A stretch of 64,000 nucleotides of DNA, from assembly GCF_902859725.1 (NCBI RefSeq), contig NZ_CADIJP010000014.1:62001-126000 (forward strand). The letters are read 5' to 3'. The position numbers and the translations under genes were made by a program. How positions within the stretch are numbered: position 1 is the stretch's first letter; every line of letters begins with the position of its first letter. Shown piece by piece: positions 55,688 through 64,000 of the stretch. The notes beneath the pieces are model-generated. The model was given only the letters and a program-made list of their open reading frames with translations. It was not told where the DNA came from and made no database searches. The stretch comes from Achromobacter mucicolens. GTDB taxonomy: Bacteria; Pseudomonadota; Gammaproteobacteria; Burkholderiales; Burkholderiaceae_B.

Positions 55688-56887
55688 TCAGGCCAGTCCG
55701 AGGTTGCCCGCAAAGGCGCGCGCCTCGGCGTCAAGCGCAAGTACGTCGTCAAGACTGCTGAGCGTAACAGATGCTTGCCGCGCCTGCCACTCGAGCGCAG
55801 CCTCGATGACCCGCGGAATCCAGGTGTAGGCCAGCCGCCCGTCCAGAAATGCGTCAACCGCCACCTCGTTGGCCGCATTGAGCACCACGCAGGCGCCCTG
55901 CCCCGCCCGCATCGCGGCGAAGGAATGCGCCAGGCACGGAAAGCGGGTCAGATCCGGCTTTTCGAAGTCCAAGCGGCCATGCCGGGTCAAGTCCAGCGGG
56001 CTTACGCCGCTCTCGATGCGGTCGGGAAAGCCAAGGCCGTACGCGATGGGCGTACGCATGTCGGGCTGGCCCAGCTGCGCAAGCACCGAGCCGTCGTCGT
56101 ATTCGACCATCGAATGCACGACGCTCTGCGGGTGTACGACCACGTCGATCCGATCGGCCGGCATCGCGAACAACCAGTGCGCTTCGATGACCTCAAGCCC
56201 CTTGTTCAGCATCGTGGCCGAATCGACGGAGATCTTGCGGCCCATGCTCCAGTTGGGATGGGCGCAGGCCTGTTCAGGGGTGATGTCGTGCAGGTCTTCC
56301 AGGTCGCGGCCGCGGAAAGGCCCGCCCGACGCAGTCAGCAGCAAACGGCGCACGCCCTTGGCCGGTTGCTGCGGCGCATCGGCACGACCTTGGTGCGGCA
56401 GGCATTGGAAGATGGCGTTATGTTCGCTGTCGATGGGCAGCAATTCGGCGCCGTTGTCGCGGATGGCCTGCATGAAAAGCGTACCGGCGGCGACCAGCGC
56501 CTCCTTGTTGGCGAGCAGCACGCGCTTGCCGGCGCGCGCGGCGGCAAGCGCCGAAGGCAGGCCTGCGGCGCCCACGATGGCGGCCATCACGGTGTGGCAC
56601 TGCGAATCCGCGGCGGTGTCGGCCAGCGCCTGTGCGCCCACGCGGATTTCGGGCATGGCTTGCCCGCCCGTCCAGGCATCGATGAATTTCTGGCGGGCGG
56701 CGGTGTCGGGCACCACGACGACCGCGGCCCGGCTGGAGAGCGCCTGCTCGGCCAGCCGTTGCATCCGGCTGTGGGCCGAAAGCGCGTAAACCGCCATCCG
56801 CTGCGGGTGGCGGGCAATCACGTCCAGCGTGCTTTCACCAATCGAACCGGTCGATCCCAGCACGACGACACGTTGAAAAGCCGTCAA
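55688..56887 (-). CDS. dxr: 1-Deoxy-D-xylulose 5-phosphate reductoisomerase
   Basis: 399 residues. Second step of the MEP isoprenoid path. NADPH site [71 protein letters not shown]. Overlaps cdsA by 4 bp. Confidence 0.97.
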   Translation of the reverse strand: MTAFQRVVVLGSTGSIGESTLDVIARHPQRMAVYALSAHSRMQRLAEQALSSRAAVVVVPDTAARQKFIDAWTGGQAMPEIRVGAQALADTAADSQCHTVMAAIVGAAGLPSALAAARAGKRVLLANKEALVAAGTLFMQAIRDNGAELLPIDSEHNAIFQCLPHQGRADAPQQPAKGVRRLLLTASGGPFRGRDLEDLHDITPEQACAHPNWSMGRKISVDSATMLNKGLEVIEAHWLFAMPADRIDVVVHPQSVVHSMVEYDDGSVLAQLGQPDMRTPIAYGLGFPDRIESGVSPLDLTRHGRLDFEKPDLTRFPCLAHSFAAMRAGQGACVVLNAANEVAVDAFLDGRLAYTWIPRVIEAALEWQARQASVTLSSLDDVLALDAEARAFAGNLGLA

Positions 56888-57741
56888 AACAAGACTCCAG
56901 ACAAAAGTAGCGCGAACGGCGCGACGGGAAGAATCGCATCGATCCGGTCATAGACGCCGCCATGGCCAGGCAAGAGAGTGCTGGAATCCTTGCGGCCCGC
57001 GCGGCGCTTGAGCAGCGACTCGAACAGGTCTCCCACAATGGACAGCACGCCCAGCACCGCGGCGATCGGCAGGGCGATCCAGAAAGTCCAGCGTTCCACC
57101 AGGGCGTGACCGAAGGTGCCGTCCCACAGGCTGGACAGCCCGATCCACACCACCGCGCCCAGGACGCCGGCAATGGCGCCTTCGATGGTCTTGCCCGGAC
57201 TCACTCGCGGAGCCAGTTTACGCTTGCCAAAGGCCCGGCCGGCAAAGTAAGCGGCAATATCGGCCACCCAGACGAGGGCCAGCAGCGACACGACGAACAC
57301 GCCGCCGCGCGCCACGTACATCTGCGCCAGCACCGCCCAGGCCGCAAAGGCGGCCGGGACGGAGAAGACCGACCACGCCAGACTGGCCGGCGGCGCGTCG
57401 GCGCGCCCGCGCACCACGGCGGCCACGCCCGCAAACAGCCAGACGGCCGACACGGCCGGCACTAGGTAGCGCAGCACCCAGCCGGGATCGCCAGCGCCCG
57501 TCCGGTCACCCGCCAGCCAGGCGGACGTCAGCACCAGCATGCCAGCGAACAGCAGGACGGCGACACCGACGGAGATCAGGGGGGACGGCGGTTGCGGCAG
57601 CGTCAGGCGCAACCACTCCCAGTTGGCGCAAGCGGCCGCGAGGGCCAGCAGCGCGACGAACCACCAGGGATTGGCGCTCGCCATGGCGGCGGCCAGAATG
57701 GCCAACAAAACGACGGCGGTAACGATACGCTGGCCCAGCAT
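56884..57741 (-). CDS. cdsA: Phosphatidate cytidylyltransferase
   Basis: 285 residues, about eight membrane helices. Makes CDP-diacylglycerol for phospholipid synthesis. C-terminal signature: [53 protein letters not shown]. 51 bp after uppS. Confidence 0.95.
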   Translation of the reverse strand: MLGQRIVTAVVLLAILAAAMASANPWWFVALLALAAACANWEWLRLTLPQPPSPLISVGVAVLLFAGMLVLTSAWLAGDRTGAGDPGWVLRYLVPAVSAVWLFAGVAAVVRGRADAPPASLAWSVFSVPAAFAAWAVLAQMYVARGGVFVVSLLALVWVADIAAYFAGRAFGKRKLAPRVSPGKTIEGAIAGVLGAVVWIGLSSLWDGTFGHALVERWTFWIALPIAAVLGVLSIVGDLFESLLKRRAGRKDSSTLLPGHGGVYDRIDAILPVAPFALLLSGVLF

Positions 57742-57792
57742 GTGACGGTCTCCTCTTGTGCAGCCTGGAAAGACGCGCGCGTCGCGTTCAGC

Positions 57793-58557
57793 TTACTTTG
57801 CAGCCGCTTCGCTGACTTGTGCGCTGGTGCGGCCGAAGCGGCGCTCGCGCGTGCGGTACCAATCAAAGGCGGCCATGAGTTCATTGGCGCCGAAATCCGG
57901 CCAGTAGCGGTCCGTGAAGTAGAACTCCGCGTACGCCATCTGCCAGATCAGGAAATTGGAAATGCGCTGCTCACCGCCGGTGCGGATGAACAGGTCGGGC
58001 TCGGGGGCCCATGCCATGGAAAGGTGCCTGGAAAGGCGCTCCTCGTCCACCCGCTCGGGGTGCGCGGCGAGGTCGGGCTCGGCCGCCAGCATGGCGCGGG
58101 TGGCTTGCAGGATGTCCCAACGGCCGCCATAGTTGGCGGCGACGGTCAGGTGCAGCCGGTCGTTGTGTGCGGTGCGCTCTTGCGCGGCGGCGATCAGCTC
58201 GCGCAGGCGCGGCTCGAAGGCGCTCAGGTCGCCGATGACGTGCAGGCGCACGCCCTGCTCTTGCAGCTTGCCGACCTCACGCTCGAGCGCCTGCACGAAC
58301 AGGCGCATCAAGAGCGAGACTTCTTCGGCCGGACGGCGCCAGTTCTCGGAACTGAACGCAAACAGCGTCAGGTAGCGCACACCCGCGCGACCGCAGGCCT
58401 CGACCACGCGGCGGACGGCCTGCACGCCCTTGGCATGCCCGGCCGTGCGAGGCAGCAGACGCCGCGTCGCCCAGCGGCCGTTGCCATCCATGATGATAGC
58501 CACGTGCTCGGGGATGTCGCGGATATCGGGAACCGCCTGAGTCGAACTTGTTGCCAT
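57793..58557 (-). CDS. uppS: Undecaprenyl diphosphate synthase
   Basis: 254 residues from the ATG at 58557. Makes the C55 carrier for peptidoglycan and O-antigen. [42 protein letters not shown], and [20 protein letters not shown]. An upstream ATG (58596) would add a region lacking family similarity. Confidence 0.96.
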   Translation of the reverse strand: MATSSTQAVPDIRDIPEHVAIIMDGNGRWATRRLLPRTAGHAKGVQAVRRVVEACGRAGVRYLTLFAFSSENWRRPAEEVSLLMRLFVQALEREVGKLQEQGVRLHVIGDLSAFEPRLRELIAAAQERTAHNDRLHLTVAANYGGRWDILQATRAMLAAEPDLAAHPERVDEERLSRHLSMAWAPEPDLFIRTGGEQRISNFLIWQMAYAEFYFTDRYWPDFGANELMAAFDWYRTRERRFGRTSAQVSEAAAK

Positions 58558-58690
58558 TAGTTTGGGGGCTGCGCGCGGCGGACCGGCGAAAGACACGAAT
58601 ACGGGAAAAAACCTGCGCCGTCGTTTCCATCGCTACGAGGAAGTACCGCGAGGCAATGGACAGGACGGCGCATGTGCAACGAAATCCTGA

Positions 58691-58725
58691 CGCCACGCGG
58701 GCCGACAAAGCGGCGCCGCGTGGCG
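58691..58725. promoter_or_regulatory. Hairpin between frr and uppS
   Basis: A perfect 10-bp stem, CGCCACGCGG (58691-58700) and CCGCGTGGCG (58716-58725), with a 15-base loop lies just after the frr stop in a 176-bp gap. No T-run follows on the minus strand. It may be a weak attenuator or processing signal between the ribosomal and lipid parts of the gene block. Confidence 0.4.
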
Positions 58726-58733
58726 TGTTGGGA

Positions 58734-59294
58734 TTATACGGTCATGATTTCGGCTTCTTTCTGGACGACCATCTTGTCGATGTCGGCGACGGCACGATCC
58801 GTCAGCTTCTGGACGTCGTCCTGCGAACGGCGTTCGTCGTCCTCGGAGATTTCCTTGTCCTTGACCAGCTTCTTGAGCGCTTCGTTGGCCTCACGGCGCA
58901 GGTTGCGCACCGCGATCTTGGCGTCTTCGCCTTCGCTGCGCACGACCTTGGTCAGGTCGCGGCGGCGTTCTTCGGTCAGCGCGGGCATCGGAACGCGGAT
59001 CGTGTCGCCCATCGAGATGGGGTTCAGGCCCAGGTCCGACTCACGGATGGCCTTTTCGATCGGGCCGGCCATGTGCTTTTCGTACGGCTGCAGGCTGATG
59101 GTGCGGGCATCGACCAGGTTCACGTTGGCGACCTGGCCGACCGGCACGGGCGAGCCGTAGTATTCGACCTGCACGTGGTCCAGGATGCCGGTGTGGGCGC
59201 GGCCCGTGCGGATCTTGGCCAGGTTGGTCTTGAGCGTATCAAGCGACTTGGCCATCCTGGCTTCGGCGGATTTGCGGATTTCTGCTGCGCTCAT
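58734..59294 (-). CDS. frr: Ribosome recycling factor
   Basis: 186 residues. [58 protein letters not shown], and the helical arm [15 protein letters not shown]. Splits post-termination ribosomes with EF-G. 15 bp after pyrH. Confidence 0.98.
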   Translation of the reverse strand: MSAAEIRKSAEARMAKSLDTLKTNLAKIRTGRAHTGILDHVQVEYYGSPVPVGQVANVNLVDARTISLQPYEKHMAGPIEKAIRESDLGLNPISMGDTIRVPMPALTEERRRDLTKVVRSEGEDAKIAVRNLRREANEALKKLVKDKEISEDDERRSQDDVQKLTDRAVADIDKMVVQKEAEIMTV

Positions 59295-59309
59295 GGAATT
59301 TCCTTTTCT

Positions 59310-60026
59310 TTAAACGTGTACCAACGTGCCTTCGTCCTCGCCGCTCACGACTCGCTTGAGCGCGCCGGACTTATTGATCGAAAACACCTTGATCGGCAAT
59401 TTCTGGTCGCGGCACAACGCGAAGGCGGTGGCGTCCATGACTTCAAGGCGGCGAACGATCGCCTCGTCGAAGCTGATGCGCGCGTAACGCGTCGCAGTGG
59501 GATCCTTGTTGGGATCCGCACTGTAGATGCCGTCCACCTTGGTGGCCTTCAGCACGATCTCCGCGCCGATCTCGGCGCCGCGCAGAGCCGCAGCCGTGTC
59601 GGTGGTGAAGAAGGGATTGCCGGTACCCGCGGCGAAGATCACGACCTTGCCCTCTTCGAGGTAACGCAAGGCCTTCGGCCGGATGTAGGGCTCGACGACC
59701 TGATCGATATTCAGCGCGGATTGTACCCGGGTGTCGATACCCTTGTGCTTGAGCGCGTCTTGCAGCGCAAGCGCGTTCATGATGGTGGCCATCATTCCCA
59801 TGTAGTCGGCGGTGGCGCGGTCCATGCCCTGCGCACCCGGGGCGACGCCACGGAAGATGTTGCCTCCGCCGATGACGATGGCCAATTCGACGCCTGCGGC
59901 GGCGACTTCAGCGATCTCATCGGTCATACGGACGATGGTGGAGCGATTGATGCCAAATGCATCGTCGCCCATCAGCGCCTCGCCGGAAAGTTTGAGAAGA
60001 ACCCGTTTGTATGCCCTGCTGCTCAT
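59310..60026 (-). CDS. pyrH: UMP kinase
   Basis: 238 residues from the ATG at 60026 ([18 protein letters not shown]). Amino-acid-kinase fold; GGGNIFRG near 55, [17 protein letters not shown] near 140, [16 protein letters not shown]. Phosphorylates UMP. A further upstream ATG (60068) lacks family similarity. Confidence 0.97.
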   Translation of the reverse strand: MSSRAYKRVLLKLSGEALMGDDAFGINRSTIVRMTDEIAEVAAAGVELAIVIGGGNIFRGVAPGAQGMDRATADYMGMMATIMNALALQDALKHKGIDTRVQSALNIDQVVEPYIRPKALRYLEEGKVVIFAAGTGNPFFTTDTAAALRGAEIGAEIVLKATKVDGIYSADPNKDPTATRYARISFDEAIVRRLEVMDATAFALCRDQKLPIKVFSINKSGALKRVVSGEDEGTLVHV

Positions 60027-60149
60027 AGGTGATATCCCGAAGAACAATCCGACGAAAGTGTAAGACAAGAATGGGGTTGACCCCCAGCACCGCGCCCGCC
60101 TGGCGGGTTGGCTGCCCCATCGGCGTCAGCCTTTGGGGACCCATGCGGC

Positions 60150-60190
60150 GAAAAAGGCCGGACTAGAATTTAATCTAGCGCCGGCCTTTA
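60150..60190 (-). terminator. Terminator after tsf
   Basis: On the minus strand AAAGGCCGG pairs with CCGGCCTTTTT, extended inward by CTAGA/TCTAG around TTAAAT, and the T-run follows. It separates rpsB-tsf from pyrH and may act as an attenuator rather than a full stop. Confidence 0.82.
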
Positions 60191-60205
60191 AGCACTACCT
60201 AGAGG

Positions 60206-61084
60206 TCAGGCGGCGCCAGCGGCGGCGGCGGCAACCTCAGCGGCAAAGTCGCTGGTCTTCTTCTCGATACCTTCGCCGACGACGAACAGCACGAACTTGC
60301 TGATCGACGCACCCTTTTCCTTCAGGTGCTGTTCGACCGTGTGCTTGTCGCTCTTGACGAACGGCTGCGACAGCAGCGTCACTTCCTTCAGGAACTTCAC
60401 GACCGAGCCTTCGACCATCTTGGCGACGATGTCGGCCGGCTTGCCGGATTCGGCGGCCTTCTGCTCGGCAACCGAGCGCTCGGCGGCGATGTCGGCGGGG
60501 TTCACGCCGTCGGCATTCAGGGCCTTGGGCTTGGTGGCGGCGATGTGCATCGCCAGGTCCTTGCCCACTTCCTCGGCGCCGGTGTATTCCACCAGCACGC
60601 CGATCTTGCCGCCGTGCACGTAGCTGGCCAGCGAGTTGGCGGTCTCGATGCGCTCGAAGCGGCGGATCGAGATGTTTTCGCCGATCTTGCCGATCAGGGC
60701 GGTACGGGTGGTTTCGACGGTGCCTTCACCGAAGGGCAGCGCCGACAGCGCGGCGACGTCGGCCGGGTTCTGCGTGGCGACCAGCTCGGCCAGCTTGTTC
60801 ACGAAGCCGACGAAGTCGTCGTTCTTGGCGACGAAGTCGGTTTCGCAGTTGATTTCGATGACGGCGCCCTTCTTGGCGTCGGCGGAGATGAACAGACCGA
60901 TCAGGCCTTCGGCGGTGACGCGGGCGGCGGCCTTGCTGGCCTTGTTGCCCAGCTTGACGCGCAGGATTTCCTCGGCGCGGGCCAGGTCGCCTTCGGCTTC
61001 CGTCAGGGCCTTCTTGCATTCCATCATGGGCGCGTCAGTCTTTTCGCGCAGTTCCTTGACCAGGGCAGCGGTAATTTCAGCCAT
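60206..61084 (-). CDS. tsf: Elongation factor Ts
   Basis: 292 residues. Recycles EF-Tu. [20 protein letters not shown] (N-terminal UBA-like region), [38 protein letters not shown]. 180 bp after rpsB, with GC hairpins (near 61113-61130) in the gap. Confidence 0.98.
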   Translation of the reverse strand: MAEITAALVKELREKTDAPMMECKKALTEAEGDLARAEEILRVKLGNKASKAAARVTAEGLIGLFISADAKKGAVIEINCETDFVAKNDDFVGFVNKLAELVATQNPADVAALSALPFGEGTVETTRTALIGKIGENISIRRFERIETANSLASYVHGGKIGVLVEYTGAEEVGKDLAMHIAATKPKALNADGVNPADIAAERSVAEQKAAESGKPADIVAKMVEGSVVKFLKEVTLLSQPFVKSDKHTVEQHLKEKGASISKFVLFVVGEGIEKKTSDFAAEVAAAAAGAA

Positions 61085-61264
61085 GTTTGCTCCAAATTTT
61101 GCTAAGACACGCCCCGGCGGGCCGGGGCTGTGATTTGATTCGATGAGACGCCCGCACGTGGCGGGCCTGGAAGATGGGAGCCCAGCTTCGCAGCGCCGGC
61201 GGGGCGAAAGCGGACCAGATTCGGCGCCGCTTCCAGACCTTACCCGCCGGACATGACAACAGGC

Positions 61265-62014
61265 TTAGGCCTGGTTGTCTTGCACTTCGACGAACTCTTC
61301 CTGACCTTCGCCCAGCTCTTCGACCAGACCGTTCAGATTTTGCTCGCGGCCTTCCAGGACGGCGTCGGCGATGCCCTTGGCGTACAGCGCGATGGCCTTG
61401 GCCGAGTCGTCGTTGCCGGGGATCACGTAGTCGATGCCTTCGGGCGAGTGGTTGGTGTCAACCACGGCGACCACGGGGATGCCCAGGGTCTTGGCTTCGG
61501 CGATGGCGATCTTGTGGTAGCCGACGTCGATCACGAACATGGCATCGGGCAGGCCGTTCATGTCCTTGATGCCGCCGATCGACTTGTTCAGCTTGTCCAG
61601 TTCGCGTTGGAACAGCAGGCCTTCCTTCTTGATCATGCGCTCGGCGCCGCCTTCGGCGACCACGGCTTCCATGTCCTTCAGGCGCTTGACCGAGGTCTTG
61701 ACCGTCTTGAAGTTGGTCAGCATGCCGCCGAGCCAGCGGGCGTCGACGTAGGGCATGCCGCAACGGGCGGCTTCAGCGGCGACCAGCTCGCGAGCGGCGC
61801 GTTTCGTGCCGACGAACAGGATGTTGCCGCCGCGAGCAGCCAGCTGCTTCACGAACTTGGTGGCTTCCTGGTACTTATCAACCGTCTTTTCGAGGTTGAT
61901 GATGTGAATCTTGTTGCGGTGACCGAAGATGTACTGAGCCATCTTGGGGTTCCAGTAACGGGTCTGGTGACCAAAGTGGACACCCGCTTCCAGCATTTCG
62001 CGCATCAAAGACAT
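61265..62014 (-). CDS. rpsB: 30S ribosomal protein S2
   Basis: 249 residues. [94 protein letters not shown]. First gene of the leftward block and divergent from map across a 0.9-kb gap. Confidence 0.98.
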   Translation of the reverse strand: MSLMREMLEAGVHFGHQTRYWNPKMAQYIFGHRNKIHIINLEKTVDKYQEATKFVKQLAARGGNILFVGTKRAARELVAAEAARCGMPYVDARWLGGMLTNFKTVKTSVKRLKDMEAVVAEGGAERMIKKEGLLFQRELDKLNKSIGGIKDMNGLPDAMFVIDVGYHKIAIAEAKTLGIPVVAVVDTNHSPEGIDYVIPGNDDSAKAIALYAKGIADAVLEGREQNLNGLVEELGEGQEEFVEVQDNQA

Positions 62015-62125
62015 TTAATTCTCCAAGGGTTGGTTTCTTGCGCCGCACCTGCATCAGCATCTTGCTGACACCCTGGGTGGTGTTGCGCGCGATTTCCCGC
62101 AAAACGCGGGATGACAAAGATTTTA
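62015..62125 (-). promoter_or_regulatory. Possible structured leader of rpsB
   Basis: The minus-strand leader before the rpsB ATG contains CAGCA-N3-TGCTG (62055-62067), ACACC-N6-GGTGT (62068-62083) and CCCGC-GTTTT-GCGGG (62097-62110). A TTAAAAT box (62120-62126) upstream could be the -10. S2 autoregulates its operon through its leader in gammaproteobacteria; whether this leader does so is inference. Confidence 0.4.
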
Positions 62126-62401
62126 ACCGGGCCGGCCGATCACTGCCGCAATAACTACGACGCTCCAGGCGCGTTGCCTGTAGCGGCTCGCCTTTAACGA
62201 CTTCTACTACGCTGCCGCGATAAACCCAGACGGCCGCCACCACAAGATTCTTGCATTGCGTCTTTCCGACACTCCAGGAGATTCCTGGAAGTTTCTTCGA
62301 GACGCACCCGGAATTGTTTTGTTGGCGGCGAAATCCAGTTCTTCGCAAACCTGGCCGCTAGGCCAGCCCGCGCATCAGGCCGCTGTGGCAGTTCTTAAGG
62401 T

Positions 62402-62439
62402 CCTTTTCAGGAATGCCCTTTTCAGGGTGCGCTTTTCAG
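62402..62439. repeat. Three short tandem repeats in the rpsB-map gap
   Basis: CCTTTTCAG at 62402-62410 and 62417-62425 (15-base period), then GCTTTTCAG at 62431-62439. Flanked by AGTTCTT (62390-62396) and AAGAACT (62449-62455) as inverted arms. Confidence 0.6.
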
Positions 62440-62872
62440 CACATTTCCAAGAACTTAATCCAGCGCCCATACCGAACCTGCATCGCCGCTCGAAAACACT
62501 TCCGGGCTTGCAAGCACGCCGCGCCCAGCTGGCGGCAGCATTCATGTCCCGAACGCATCCGGCCGGATCCCGATTGACGCCCGACTGCTTCCCAACACCC
62601 TGCGGCTTGCCCGAATTCGCTCCACAACCTTCGCTTGCGGTGAAACTTCAGGGCCTGCCGCGTGATCTCAAGGAAGAACCGCGCGTGACCGAAAAAATCC
62701 TGCCGGGTGTGCCCTGGACCCAAAGGCCAGCACCCGCCGGGTTTGGCTGGGGGTCAGACTGCCCTAGCGGTGGCTTTTGCCGAAGCGCTTTCGCCCCAGC
62801 TCTTGCCACGCATGGATAGTGCAGACCCTTCTTGCCGGTAACCCGATTGCTCCCCAAATTTTTAGGGAAGCC

Positions 62873-62878
62873 TATAAT
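62873..62878 (+). promoter_or_regulatory. -10 element of the map promoter
   Basis: A perfect TATAAT lies 50 bases before the map ATG. Just upstream TCCC-N10-GGGA (about 62851-62868) is a small inverted repeat. No strong -35 hexamer is seen. Confidence 0.5.
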
Positions 62879-62927
62879 TCTACTATTCTTTCAAGCAGAC
62901 ATTCAAGCGACACATCGCAAGCTTTCC

Positions 62928-63749
62928 ATGGGCACAATCACTGATCCGGCCGACCTGGCCAAGATGCGCGCCGCCTGCCAGGACGCCGCCAAAGTTCTCG
63001 ATTTCATCACGCCGCACGTCAAACCGGGCGTTACCACGGGCGAACTCGACCGTCTCTGTCTGGAGTACCTGACCGACGAACTGAAGGTGAAGTCCGCCAC
63101 GGTCGGCTACGCGCCCCCCGGCTACCCGCCCTTCCCCGGCGCCATCTGTACCTCCGTGAATCACCAGGTGTGCCACGGCATTCCGGGCGACAAGGTGCTG
63201 AAAAATGGGGACTCATTGAACATCGACGTCACGATCATCAAGGATGGCTGGTTCGGCGACACAAGCCGGATGTACGCGGTGGGCGAACAGTCCATTTTGT
63301 CCCGGCGCCTGTCCGACATCACGTTCGAGTGCATGTGGAAAGGCATCCAGCAGGTCAAGAACGGCGCCACCCTGGGCGACATCGGCAACGCGATCCAGAA
63401 GCACGCCGAGTCCAACGGCTTTTCGGTGGTGCGCGAATTCTGCGGCCACGGCATCGGGCAGCGCTTTCACGAAGACCCCCAGGTCCTGCACTACGGCAAG
63501 CCGGGCACGGGCGTGAAGCTGGTGACCGGCATGCTGTTCACGATCGAGCCGATGATCAACGCCGGGCGCCGCGAGATCCGCCAACTGGCCGACGGCTGGA
63601 CCGTGGTCACGCGCGACCACAGCCTGTCCGCGCAATGGGAACACGCCGTCTGCGTGACGGAGACCGGCTACGAGGTCCTGACCCTGTCGCCCGGCATGCC
63701 CCAGCCGCCCGCGTTCATCACCGAACCCATCGTCATCCCCGCCGTCTGA
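62928..63749 (+). CDS. map: Type I methionine aminopeptidase
   Basis: 273 residues from the ATG at 62928. Removes initiator Met. Metal ligands: Asp in SLNIDVTIIKDGWFGDTSRM, His in EFCGHGIGQRFHEDP, Glu in LFTIEPMIN, Glu in WEHAVCVTETG. The substrate His lies in VNHQVCHGIPG. 16 bp upstream of glnD. Confidence 0.96.
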   Translation: MGTITDPADLAKMRAACQDAAKVLDFITPHVKPGVTTGELDRLCLEYLTDELKVKSATVGYAPPGYPPFPGAICTSVNHQVCHGIPGDKVLKNGDSLNIDVTIIKDGWFGDTSRMYAVGEQSILSRRLSDITFECMWKGIQQVKNGATLGDIGNAIQKHAESNGFSVVREFCGHGIGQRFHEDPQVLHYGKPGTGVKLVTGMLFTIEPMINAGRREIRQLADGWTVVTRDHSLSAQWEHAVCVTETGYEVLTLSPGMPQPPAFITEPIVIPAV

Positions 63750-63765
63750 AGCACCGCAGCCATCC

Positions 63766-64000
63766 ATGACCGCCGAAATCCTTACTCAGCTGCGCGAACG
63801 CATTCAGGAATCCCGGCGGGCCGCGGTGGCCCAGTTCCGGGAACACGAACGCCCCGACATCCTGCTGACCGAGCTGCGGCGCATCGTGGATGCCGCCCTG
63901 CGGGATCTGGTCAAGCATTGCCCGCTACCGGTCGGCGCCACGCTGGCGGCCGTGGGCGGCTATGGCCGCGGCGAGCTCTACCCCCACTCCGACGTCGATC
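63766..64000 (+). CDS. glnD: [Protein-PII] uridylyltransferase, N-terminal fragment
   Basis: Only the first 78 residues are in the window. MTAEILTQLRERIQESRRAA is followed by a helical region and the nucleotidyltransferase motif VGGYGRGELYPHSDVD. GlnD adds or removes UMP on PII proteins to report nitrogen status. map-glnD adjacency is common in proteobacteria. Cut by the window edge. Confidence 0.92.
   Translation, partial: MTAEILTQLRERIQESRRAAVAQFREHERPDILLTELRRIVDAALRDLVKHCPLPVGATLAAVGGYGRGELYPHSDVD

Larger units (their letters stand above)
62126..62927. other. Large gene-free gap between rpsB and map
   Basis: About 800 bp in which I cannot support a protein gene on either strand: the open frames have no RBS or family resemblance and unusual composition. 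It holds three CCTTTTCAG-type repeats at 62402-62439, inside an inverted repeat AGTTCTT/AAGAACT (62390-62455). It also holds a GGGTG-CTGG/CCAG-CACCC stem near 62705-62735 and the map promoter at the right end. A non-coding RNA is possible. Confidence 0.45.

Noticed and set aside
61878-62348. Open frame of 156 residues on the minus strand overlapping rpsB and its leader
   Set aside because: It runs out of frame through the start of rpsB, and its sequence there is a frame shadow. The upstream part shows no family.
62256-62819. Open frame of 187 residues on the plus strand in the rpsB-map gap
   Set aside because: No ribosome-binding site, a composition unlike the neighbouring genes (many Ser, Arg, Pro, Phe), and no recognisable domain. 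It overlaps the repeats and hairpins described for the gap.

Overview
The window is a dense, high-G+C chromosomal segment from a betaproteobacterium. Gene content and order point to Burkholderiales, family Alcaligenaceae (Achromobacter/Bordetella-like): the rpsB-tsf-pyrH-frr-uppS-cdsA-dxr-rseP-bamA-ompH-lpxD-fabZ-lpxA-lpxB-rnhB block, ratA/rnfH divergent from smpB, mltG-tmk-holB-tatD, and ppsA divergent from ppsR. I see no rRNA, tRNA, CRISPR array, insertion sequence, integrase or phage gene. The genus is inferred from memory of these families, not from a search.

Layout. 1-2.2 kb: a truncated sulfoacetaldehyde acetyltransferase gene (xsc) facing away from an IclR regulator. 2.2-9 kb: an 11-residue-repeat protein, dbpA, a DoxX membrane protein, a tiny Tyr-rich lipoprotein next to a secreted WxxGxW/Gln-Arg-rich protein, a periplasmic peroxiredoxin and a class III CoA-transferase. 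9.2-18.2 kb: photolyase, an Aer-like receptor, a TPR protein, glutathione peroxidase, an AsnC regulator divergent from an EamA exporter, and an apparent operon yfcG-GNAT-lipoate ligase small and large subunits-lipoprotein that ends in two terminators. 18.3-23.9 kb: gdhA, then an IclR-ABC transporter-formimidoylglutamase operon.

24-30.5 kb: mltG-tmk-holB-tatD-ankyrin operon, ygfZ and a VIT1-type transporter. 30.5-34.3 kb: a valine/isobutyryl-CoA degradation operon. 34.5-44.1 kb: ratA-rnfH/smpB, a diguanylate cyclase, an NfeD-SPFH pair, a GATase, an Ada-type methyltransferase and the ppsA/ppsR pair. 44.1-46.1 kb: four small lipoproteins, three of them paralogous DUF2846 proteins. 46.2-62 kb: the long leftward translation/envelope/lipid A gene block. 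62-64 kb: a gene-poor gap, map, and the start of glnD.

Most of the window is core metabolism, and I did not find a convincing new multi-gene system. The best leads are regulatory or architectural: an FNR/ANR-like box before the Aer-like gene, an ACGT-N2-ACGT operator-like site before the valine operon, a perfect AT-rich 13-bp inverted repeat before gdhA, a two-gene lipoate ligase, the tandem DUF2846 lipoproteins, the Tyr-rich/WxxGxW-Gln/Arg-rich pair, hutG fused transcriptionally to an amino-acid ABC transporter, and a 0.9-kb repeat-bearing gap between rpsB and map.
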